Part shown: positions 1-5,047 of the stretch, piece by piece
Position numbering within the stretch: the first letter of the stretch is position 1
How the letters are laid out: each line of letters starts with the position of its first letter
From: an uncultured cyanobacterium
GTDB taxonomy: Bacteria; Cyanobacteriota; Cyanobacteriia; Phormidesmidales; Phormidesmidaceae
DNA: 5,047 nt
Reading direction: 5' to 3'
Assembly: GCA_938029995.1 (NCBI GenBank)
Contig: CALHGI010000011.1
Coordinates: forward strand, 1 to 5,047
Position numbers and translations under genes: made by a program
The notes under the pieces: model-generated
What the model saw: only the letters and a program-made list of their open reading frames with translations
What the model was told of the DNA's origin: nothing
Databases searched by the model: none

Positions 1-2
1 CC

Positions 3-380
3 ATCCTACCCGGAGGGCACTTTAGCTGGGCTGAAGCCACCAAAAACGGTAACCGCATCCCTGTGGATGAGACCGTGGTCAATGGCATTTTGCAAATTGC
101 TGCAGCCATGGAGGAGGTGCGGGATTATTTGGGAGGACGGCCCATTAGTATCAACTCCTGGTATCGTGATCCCGCCTCAAATCGTCAGGCAGGTGGGGCT
201 AGTCGTTCGCGCCACCTATCGGGGGATGCGGTGGATTTTGTGGTGCAAGGGATCTCCCCAATGGAAGTGAACCGAAAACTAGAGCCTTGGTGGGGAGAGC
301 GCGGCGGAATCGCCAGTGCATCGATCTTTACCCACATTGATGCTCGGGGATACCGGGCCCGTTGGGACTATGGTTTCTAG
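3..380 (+). CDS. C-terminal part of an M15-family (D-Ala-D-Ala carboxypeptidase-like) zinc peptidase, 5' end outside window
   Basis: This frame is open from the left edge to the TAG at 378-380, so only the last 125 residues are visible and the true start lies upstream. The GTG at 63 is an internal Val and not the start, because the family-like sequence GGHFSWAEAT already begins before it. Family motifs visible are SINSWYRDPASNR, then SRHLSGDAVDF, which carries the first two zinc ligands (His at 213-215, Asp at 234-236), then FTHIDARGYRARW near the end, which carries the third zinc-ligand His (333-335). This spacing fits the peptidase M15A/M15_3 family, whose members cleave D-Ala-containing peptide bonds of peptidoglycan in the periplasm. 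Cyanobacterial members often carry N-terminal peptidoglycan-binding domains, which would be off the window here. The zinc site looks intact, so the enzyme is probably active. Whether it acts as a carboxypeptidase or an endopeptidase cannot be told. No terminator is evident after the stop. Confidence 0.88.
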   Translation: MLPGGHFSWAEATKNGNRIPVDETVVNGILQIAAAMEEVRDYLGGRPISINSWYRDPASNRQAGGASRSRHLSGDAVDFVVQGISPMEVNRKLEPWWGERGGIASASIFTHIDARGYRARWDYGF

Positions 381-392
381 GCTGAAAATCTC

Positions 393-521
393 ATGGCATC
401 ACCATTTTCCTCTTTGCAGGATATCTTTATTTCCCAGGGCAGAGCAGATCGTCGTTTGTTTGCTAGACCTGTCAAAGACTATCTGGAGGAAGCTGGGTTA
501 TGGGATCAGTCGGCCTCTTAA
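393..521 (+). pseudogene. Remnant of the 5' end of a TIR-domain gene
   Basis: An ATG at 393 opens a 42-codon frame ending in TAA at 519-521, too short to form a TIR domain (about 130 residues). Its residues 8-20 (LQDIFISQGRADR) match the first strand of TIR1 in the large downstream gene (LQDAFISYGRADS). Aligned from the two start codons, the first 36 residues pair with no gap and 17 are identical by eye. The DNA is also similar, from the shared TCATG around each start codon to the TTTGCTAG of the Phe-Ala codons. After about residue 36 the similarity is lost, although WDQSAS may be a compressed trace of a BB-loop like the WFDQES of TIR3. No catalytic glutamate is present. The likeliest reading is a decayed paralogue or an abandoned duplicate of the TIR gene start. 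A short expressed peptide is possible but unsupported, as there is no convincing ribosome binding site. Confidence 0.7.
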
Positions 522-540
522 CAGTGGCTTGCTATGGTTG

Positions 541-597
541 GGCTTGTTAAAAATTAAGGTCATGGCCTTATTCATTTAAATCATGGCTTAACAAGCC
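541..597. repeat. Nested inverted repeat
   Basis: GGCTTGTTAA (541-550) and TTAACAAGCC (588-597) are perfect 10-base inverted copies. Between them TAAGGTCATGGCCTTA (555-570) is itself a palindrome with one T/G wobble pair, and TCATGGC occurs at 560-566 and again at 581-587. A transcript could fold into an outer stem with an inner hairpin. A further small stem, AAGCCT-TTC-AGGCTT (593-607), competes with the right arm. There is no U-run on either side, so this is not a standard intrinsic terminator. A decayed mobile-element end or a processed RNA structure are alternatives. Confidence 0.5.
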
Positions 598-950
598 TTT
601 CAGGCTTAAACCGTGAAGTAGTTTCTTAACAGCTCCTTTCATCGTAGGCCCCGTGGTTTGGGTTCCCTGGGTGCTTGCCCGAATGGGATGGGAACGACCG
701 GTGGTACATGACCCATCGCTTCCATAAAGGATGACTATCCTGATGCCAATCCATGGCCTACTACAGTTCCGTCGCCCCCACATCATCTTTCAGGTTAGTC
801 GGTAGTTTTGGTGAGTACCTTGAAACATTTGTGTCGCTTCTCCTGTGGGCATCTACGGAAAAATGTTCTTAAAAACCGACAACGGTGAAGATAAGCAATT
901 CAGCAGGAAACTCTTACTTCATTTTTGTTAAATCCCGTTAGAGATTTATC

Positions 951-966
951 AAATCAAGGTTGATTT
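951..966. promoter_or_regulatory. Perfect 7-2-7 palindrome, candidate operator
   Basis: AAATCAA and TTGATTT are perfect inverted arms separated by GG. The right arm overlaps the candidate -35 element TTGATT of the weak promoter described at 960-987. That arrangement would suit a small dimeric repressor, but an AT-rich palindrome of this size can occur by chance. It lies about 170 bases upstream of the triple-TIR start codon. Confidence 0.22.
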
Positions 967-987
967 CTTCCGGATCACGCTATTAAT
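960..987 (+). promoter_or_regulatory. Weak sigma-70-like promoter candidate for the triple-TIR gene
   Basis: TTGATT (960-965) resembles a -35 box. TATTAA/ATTAAT (981-987) resembles a -10 box, at a spacing of 15-16 bases, shorter than the preferred 17. If used, it would leave a leader of about 140 bases that includes the hairpin at 1001-1034. The match is modest and no other good promoter was seen between 522 and 1135. Confidence 0.2.
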
Positions 988-1131
988 GTAAAAAGTAGCA
1001 CCCACGGCCGGAACGCATACGGCCCTGCCGTGGGGATATATTTGACTCCAGACGTAGGCTGGGGAAACGGTATGGCTTCGGCATATCAGCATGCCTCGTT
1101 GCTGAATGGGTGGATCTTGAATTGGTTTTAA
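964..1131 (+). other. Unrecognised 55-codon open stretch, possible C-terminal remnant of a lost gene
   Basis: This frame is open from just after the TGA at 961-963 to the TAA at 1129-1131, ending four bases before the ATG of the triple-TIR gene. It has no ATG near its beginning. The translation reads like a real protein tail, with Gly, Trp, Tyr and Asn well represented (for example AYGPAVGIYLTPDVGWGNG, then a final LNGWILNWF). I do not recognise a family. It could be the end of a gene whose upstream part has eroded, or simply chance. The GC-rich hairpin at 1001-1034 lies inside it. Confidence 0.25.
1001..1034. repeat. GC-rich inverted repeat in the leader of the triple-TIR gene
   Basis: CCCACGGC (1001-1008) and GCCGTGGG (1027-1034) are perfect 8-base inverted copies around an 18-base loop. 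In RNA this would be a stable hairpin. It is followed by GATATATTTG and not a U-run, so it is not a good intrinsic terminator. It sits about 100 bases upstream of the start codon and could influence leader RNA stability or translation, which is inference only. Confidence 0.4.
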
Positions 1132-1135
1132 TGTC

Positions 1136-4100
1136 ATGTCATCAGACTCATTGGCTTTACAGGATGCATTTATCTCCTATGGCAGAGCCGATAGCAAAGC
1201 CTTTGCTAGTAAGCTAAATGCCTGCCTCGTTGAGCAAAATCTTGAAGTATGGTTTGATTTTGACGACATTCCCTTGGGGGTGGACTATCAAAACCAGATT
1301 GACGATGGCATTGAGCGCAGTAAGAATTTTCTATTTGTCATTTCCCCCCATTCGGTCAATTCACCCTATTGCCGCTTAGAGGTCGAGCATGCCCTCCGTT
1401 TGGGGAAGCGCATTATTCCACTATTCCACGTGGAAAGTATTGATCGCGATACTTGGCAGGTCCGTCATCCCCATGCTACAGAAGCAGATTGGCAGGACTA
1501 TCAGGCCAAAGGCTTGCATTCTAGCTTCCCCAACATGCACCCCATCATTAGCAAAATCAACTGGGTGTATTTCCGGGAAGGGATGGATGATTTTCACACC
1601 TCCCTGCAGGGGCTGCTGGATATCTTTGAGCGGCATCAGGACTATGTCCATGGGCATACAACTCTATTGGCCAAAGCCCTGGCCTGGCAGCGCCACCAAA
1701 AGCAGTCCCAATATTTGTTGGCGGGGCAAAGTCGTCAGCAGGCGGAACGGTGGTTAAGGCGTAAATTTGACAGTTCAGATCAGTCCCCCTGTGAGCCCAC
1801 GGAACTGCAGTGTGAATTCATCTGCGACAGCATCAAACAGGCTAACGGTCTAATGACCGATGTCTTTCTGTCCTATTCGGAAAAAGATAGGGCCCTGATG
1901 GATCGCCTTAGGCTGTCTTTGATGCGGGAGGGGTTTACCACTTGGATTAACCGGACTGATATTCGAGTTGGTGGTGACTTCCAGACGTCGATTAATAAGG
2001 GGATTGAAGAGGCCGATTATATGGTCTATTTGATCTCGCCCGATTCCCTAGCTTCTAAATATTGTCAGCAGGAGCTGGACTATGCAAAGGAGTTGAATAA
2101 GAAGATTATTCCCCTGCGGATGCGATGGGTGGATCTCAATCAGATGACTGATCAGCTGCGGTCGATTCAGTTTATTGACTTTGTCAATGAGAATGATCAG
2201 GATGGCAGCGCCTACCGAAAGGATGTGGATAAGCTGGTGAAGCTTTTGCAGGATGATAGTGATTATTATCATCAGCATAAACATTTATTGGTCAAGGCAC
2301 TTAAGTGGCAGCGCAATGAGCAAAACTCTAGTTTGTTGTTGCGAGGGCACAATCTGCGTGGTGCCGAGGCTTGGCTCAAAGTAGCTCGTAAGCATGACAA
2401 GCAAGGTTCGTTGTCACTGCAAGAAGACTTTATCCAGGAGAGTTTACGCCAGCCCCCCAACCAGTCCATTGATGTCTTTATTTCTTACTCTAGGGCAGAC
2501 GCTGACTTTGCCCGTCAGCTCAATGAAGAACTCCAAGTGCATGGTAAAACCACCTGGTTTGATCAAGAAAGTATTGCCGCAGGATCGGCCGATTTTCAGA
2601 AGGAGATTTTCAATGGCATTGAAAGTGCCGATCACTTTCTTTTTGTGATCTCTCCCGATGCCATTCAATCGTCCTACTGTGGGGAGGAAGTTGAATATGC
2701 CCATAGCCTGAACAAGCGGACATTGACCGTTCTGCATCGGTCTGTGGATACTAAGGAGCTGCCCCCGGCCCTGGCGTCGGTACAATGGATTGACTTTAAC
2801 AGCAAGCAGACCAATTTTCAGACTAACTTGAGTACGTTGCTGCGGGCGTTGGAAAGCGATCCGGCCTATTTACGACTCCACACTCGCCTATTGGTGCAGG
2901 CCCTGGACTGGGAGGATAAAGATCGCGATGAAAGTCTCCTGCTGCGGGGGAAGGCTCGTCAAGAGACGGAAACGTGGTTGTTGGAGGCTGAGGGAAAAAC
3001 CCCTCAGCCTACGCGGTTACAACAGGATTTTGTCACGGCTTCGGCGGCTGAGGAAATCCGGCGGCAGCGGTCGGCCATTCGTCTCCAGCAGCTGGGGATT
3101 GCCTTGATCAGTTTGATCTCTTTAGTCGCTATTGGGCTGGGGCTTTTTGCGAATCAACAAAGGATAAAAGCCGACAAGAACCAACAGGAGGCTAATACTC
3201 AGCGATCCCTGGCTGAGGCCCAAACGGTGGTAGCTCAGACTGAAACCTCCTTAGCCCTGTTTGCTTCTCACCAGCCCTTTGAAGCGCTCCTAGAATCGAT
3301 GCGAGCGGGGATTTCCATCAAAAATAATCAGCGGACTGATACCGATGTTGCCCAGGTGGTAACTACCTTGCAACAGGCTGTTTTTTGGGTACAAGAGCTG
3401 AATCGATTAGATGGTCACGAAGGCATTATCTGGGATATGGCTGTCAGTAAAGATGGTCAAACGATTGCCTCGGCCAGTGCCGATGGTACCGCTCGCCTTT
3501 GGGGCATAGATGGTCAGCCGTTGGCAACCTTTGCCGTGGACGACACCCAGGTGCTGAGTGTGGCCCTCAGCCCCGATGGCAAACGACTGGCCGTGGGGCT
3601 AGAAAATAGCCAAATTCAAATTCGGCAGCTGGGAAAAGAGCCCCGTTTGCTGGCGACCTTAGAGGGGCATACGGGCCCCATCACATCCCTGGCATTTTCA
3701 CCGGATGGGCGCACACTGGCCTCTGCCAGTGAAGATAAAAATATCCGCCTCTGGAAACAGGATGGCACGCTGCTCAAGGAACTCACCCAGCATATGGCGT
3801 CCGTGCGTACGGTGGTCTTTAGCCCCAATGGCAAACTGCTGGCTTCGGGGTCCGATGACCGCACCATTCGCCTCTATTCGGCTGCTGGTAAATCCCTTAA
3901 AACCCTGAGAGGTCACAGGGCTGAGGTGAAAGGATTGGCATTCAGCCCCGATAGTTCAAAGCTGGCGTCGGCCAGTTGGGATGAGACTATCCGCCTCTGG
4001 AGCACTTCAACGGGACAATCTATTCGAGACATCAGGGGACACAATGCCCTGGTGTACGATGTCAGCTTTAGCCCGGACGGTCAGTTTCTGGCATCGGGCA

Positions 4101-5047
4101 GCTGGGATAAAACCGTGAGAACTTGGACCCTCACTGGAGAACCGATTGCTACGGTATTTGGTCACAGTGCCCAGATCCATCGGGTTCATTTTAATCGGGA
4201 GGGATTGCTTATTTCTGGCGGCGGCGATCGCACCATTCGTCTTTGGAAATTGGATCGACCCTTGATCAACGCCCTCCCGGATCACCAGGCCAACGTATAT
4301 AGTGTGGTTTTCTCCCCTGATGATCAGGAAATTGCCTCGTCGGGAGCCGACAACAACATTCGGTTGTGGGACCGCAAAGGTAACTCAATTAGGACATTGT
4401 CGGGACACAGTGGTGTGGTGTGGGAACTGAGCTATAGCCCGGACGGCCAGACGCTGGCCTCGGCTAGCACCGATCAAACCGTGAAGCTGTGGAACCGCCA
4501 GGGGAAGTTGTTGAACAACTTACAAGGCCATGAAGGGCCAGTCTATGCGGTAGCCTTTAGTGCCGATGGTGAATTGATTGCCACAGGGGCTGGGGATCGG
4601 ACGGTGCACATTTGGCGAAAAGATGGCACCTTAGTCACCAAGATTGTTGATTTCCCGAAGGATGTGTTGAGCCTTGCCTTTAGTCCCGATGGTAAAACCC
4701 TGGCCACATCGGGCTGGGACCACTTTGTGAGTCTATGGGATCTAGAGGGGAAACTGGGCGAGAAAGCGGTCCAACGACAAGGCAAGACTTACGAGATTAT
4801 CTACGATCTGGAGGGCAAAATTAATGATGCGGATTGGTTCGAAGGGCAGGCCCCCAGAAAATTAGAAGGCCATAAGGGATGGGTGCATGCGGTGATCTAT
4901 AGCCCTGATGGGACGAAAATTGCCACCGCCAGCGCCGATGGTACGGCCAATCTGTGGACCACAGATGGCAAATTGCTGAATACCTTGGAAGGGCATCGGG
5001 ATGGTGTTGTATCCATTCAATTTAGCCATGGGGGCGACTTGATTGCC
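1136..5047 (+). CDS. Triple-TIR, single-membrane-helix, WD40-repeat protein (3' end outside window)
   Basis: One frame is open for 1,304 codons and runs off the right edge. ATG 1136 is the only ATG start possible before TIR1: an in-frame TGA lies at 1118-1120, and the TIR remnant at 393 begins at the equivalent codon. No Shine-Dalgarno sequence is visible. Domains in order are TIR1 (residues 8-165), TIR2 (240-370), TIR3 (444-572), a related linker after each (170-232, 377-436, 578-636), a hydrophobic helix (653-672), a polar linker (673-757) and WD40 repeats (759 onward). Each TIR has the D-x-FISY-type first strand (D10, D242, D446) and the C-x-x-E motif whose Glu (E82, E313, E518) aligns with the catalytic residue of NAD+-cleaving TIR domains. 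No Walker A or other STAND-ATPase motif is seen. The architecture suggests a WD40 sensor or scaffold controlling TIR effectors, as in bacterial defence or cell-death proteins. Enzyme activity, ligand and pathway are inference. Confidence 0.95.
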   Translation, partial: MSSDSLALQDAFISYGRADSKAFASKLNACLVEQNLEVWFDFDDIPLGVDYQNQIDDGIERSKNFLFVISPHSVNSPYCRLEVEHALRLGKRIIPLFHVESIDRDTWQVRHPHATEADWQDYQAKGLHSSFPNMHPIISKINWVYFREGMDDFHTSLQGLLDIFERHQDYVHGHTTLLAKALAWQRHQKQSQYLLAGQSRQQAERWLRRKFDSSDQSPCEPTELQCEFICDSIKQANGLMTDVFLSYSEKDRALMDRLRLSLMREGFTTWINRTDIRVGGDFQTSINKGIEEADYMVYLISPDSLASKYCQQELDYAKELNKKIIPLRMRWVDLNQMTDQLRSIQFIDFVNENDQDGSAYRKDVDKLVKLLQDDSDYYHQHKHLLVKALKWQRNEQNSSLLLRGHNLRGAEAWLKVARKHDKQGSLSLQEDFIQESLRQPPNQSIDVFISYSRADADFARQLNEELQVHGKTTWFDQESIAAGSADFQKEIFNGIESADHFLFVISPDAIQSSYCGEEVEYAHSLNKRTLTVLHRSVDTKELPPALASVQWIDFNSKQTNFQTNLSTLLRALESDPAYLRLHTRLLVQALDWEDKDRDESLLLRGKARQETETWLLEAEGKTPQPTRLQQDFVTASAAEEIRRQRSAIRLQQLGIALISLISLVAIGLGLFANQQRIKADKNQQEANTQRSLAEAQTVVAQTETSLALFASHQPFEALLESMRAGISIKNNQRTDTDVAQVVTTLQQAVFWVQELNRLDGHEGIIWDMAVSKDGQTIASASADGTARLWGIDGQPLATFAVDDTQVLSVALSPDGKRLAVGLENSQIQIRQLGKEPRLLATLEGHTGPITSLAFSPDGRTLASASEDKNIRLWKQDGTLLKELTQHMASVRTVVFSPNGKLLASGSDDRTIRLYSAAGKSLKTLRGHRAEVKGLAFSPDSSKLASASWDETIRLWSTSTGQSIRDIRGHNALVYDVSFSPDGQFLASGSWDKTVRTWTLTGEPIATVFGHSAQIHRVHFNREGLLISGGGDRTIRLWKLDRPLINALPDHQANVYSVVFSPDDQEIASSGADNNIRLWDRKGNSIRTLSGHSGVVWELSYSPDGQTLASASTDQTVKLWNRQGKLLNNLQGHEGPVYAVAFSADGELIATGAGDRTVHIWRKDGTLVTKIVDFPKDVLSLAFSPDGKTLATSGWDHFVSLWDLEGKLGEKAVQRQGKTYEIIYDLEGKINDADWFEGQAPRKLEGHKGWVHAVIYSPDGTKIATASADGTANLWTTDGKLLNTLEGHRDGVVSIQFSHGGDLIA
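1157..3043 (+). repeat. Three tandem TIR-plus-linker modules within the large gene
   Basis: The N-terminal half is a threefold repeat of about 200-230 residues (8-232, 240-436, 444-636). In each unit the distance from the first-strand Asp to the motif Glu is 71-72 residues. The BB-loop regions begin WFDFDDI (W39), WINRTDI (W270) and WFDQESI (W474). Each TIR is followed by a linker of the form H-x2-LL-x2-AL-x-W ... LL-x-G ... E-x-WL ... LQ-x2-F-I/V. TIR1 is longer than the others by about 25 residues between E82 and its linker (88 residues against 64 and 60). The units have diverged strongly at both protein and DNA level, so the duplication is old. Triplication may supply several active sites or assembly surfaces in one chain. 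Confidence 0.9.
3092..3151 (+). other. Predicted transmembrane helix of the triple-TIR protein
   Basis: Residues 653-672 (LGIALISLISLVAIGLGLFA) are twenty uncharged, mostly aliphatic residues, the only clear membrane segment in the visible protein. It is flanked by EEIRRQRSAIRLQQ before and NQQRIKADKNQQEANTQRS after, both polar, charged and likely helical or coiled-coil. There is no N-terminal signal peptide. With positive charges on both sides, the orientation is not settled by the positive-inside rule. A cytoplasmic TIR side is preferred because NAD+ is cytoplasmic. Confidence 0.75.
3410..5047 (+). repeat. WD40 repeat array: 12 complete repeats and a partial 13th
   Basis: Repeats start at about residues 759, 800, 843, 884, 925, 967, 1008, 1048, 1089, 1130, 1171, 1244 and 1285, usually 40-43 residues apart. 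Each follows the pattern GH...V....FSPDG..LAS.S.D..I.LW, with the GH pair replaced in repeats 2, 4, 8 and 11. Twelve or more repeats imply two seven-bladed propellers, probably fourteen blades, with the last one completed beyond the window. Repeat 11 carries an insertion of about 32 residues (73 instead of 41). WD40 propellers bind proteins or other ligands and here most likely form the sensing or scaffolding half of the protein. Confidence 0.93.
4224..4231. repeat. HIP1-type palindrome GCGATCGC
   Basis: GCGATCGC is the core of the highly iterated palindrome of many cyanobacterial genomes. Here it lies in the coding sequence of WD40 repeat 7 (Gly-Asp-Arg codons). A single copy in 5 kb is weak support for a cyanobacterial origin and has no known local function. 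Confidence 0.5.

Larger units (their letters stand above)
522..1135. other. Gene-poor interval between TIR remnant and triple-TIR gene
   Basis: All frames on both strands are short and broken here, and I recognise no protein family. The longest open stretches (minus strand 568-786, 72 codons, and 949-1137, 62 codons) show no familiar motif. The interval contains inverted repeats at 541-597, 951-966 and 1001-1034, a weak promoter-like sequence near 960-987, and a 55-codon open stretch at 964-1131. With the TIR remnant just upstream, it may be the eroded remainder of an older gene or an insertion, but no insertion-sequence ends or transposase motifs could be confirmed. Confidence 0.6.

Noticed and set aside
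63..65. GTG as start of the M15 peptidase
   Set aside because: The same frame continues upstream to the window edge with family-like sequence, so this is an internal Val codon.
593..607. AAGCCT-TTC-AGGCTT hairpin as an intrinsic terminator
   Set aside because: It has only six base pairs and no T-run downstream on either strand.
568..786. Minus-strand 72-codon open frame
   Set aside because: It has no recognisable motif, low-complexity Ser/Thr/Gly/Arg composition and no upstream signals. Other frames of the same stretch are about equally open, so it is not called as a gene.
1042..1076. TTGACT with TATGGC as a promoter
   Set aside because: The spacing is 23 bases, too long for a sigma-70 promoter, and the -10 match is poor.
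1131..1133. ATG at 1131 as alternative start of the large gene
   Set aside because: It is in a different frame from the TIR domain. The ATG at 1136 is in frame and matches the start of the TIR remnant.
949..1137. Minus-strand 62-codon open frame over the leader of the large gene
   Set aside because: It has no family features and lies opposite the more protein-like + strand stretch at 964-1131. It is probably a chance frame.
1389..4785. Multiple short open frames on both strands inside the large gene
   Set aside because: They overlap the continuous TIR-WD40 frame and show no domain signatures of their own. They are shadows of its codons.
1..5047. CRISPR arrays, tRNA or rRNA genes
   Set aside because: I saw no regularly spaced direct repeats, tRNA cloverleaf or rRNA-like segment in the window.

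Overview
The window reads as accessory DNA from a cyanobacterium. A filamentous or Acaryochloris-like lineage is a reasonable guess, but this is inference. The basis is roughly balanced base composition, a HIP1-type palindrome (GCGATCGC), a cyanobacterial-type M15 peptidoglycan peptidase, and a giant TIR/WD40 protein of a kind common in cyanobacteria. Everything clearly coding is on the + strand.

Bases 1-380 hold the 3' end of a zinc-dependent M15-family peptidase, with its start off the left edge. Twelve bases after its stop is a 42-codon remnant (393-521) of the start of a TIR-domain gene. Its first 36 residues align without a gap to the first 36 residues of the large gene downstream, so it looks like a decayed paralogous 5' end. 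Bases 522-1135 contain no gene I can identify. They hold a nested inverted repeat (541-597), a short palindrome overlapping a weak promoter-like sequence (951-987), a GC-rich hairpin (1001-1034) and an unrecognised 55-codon open stretch (964-1131).

From 1136 to the right edge runs one uninterrupted reading frame of 1,304 codons with no stop. It encodes three TIR domains, each followed by the same ~60-residue linker module. These are followed by one predicted membrane helix with charged, possibly coiled-coil flanks, and then at least twelve complete WD40 repeats plus the beginning of a thirteenth. All three TIR domains keep the glutamate expected of TIR NAD+-cleaving enzymes. No STAND/NB-ARC/NACHT ATPase motif lies between the TIRs and the WD40 repeats, which is the most interesting feature of the protein.

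A plausible but unproven reading is a WD40 sensor or scaffold coupled to three TIR effectors, as in bacterial immune or cell-suicide systems. The peptidase is probably an unrelated housekeeping or cell-wall gene that happens to flank a locus where TIR genes have duplicated and decayed.
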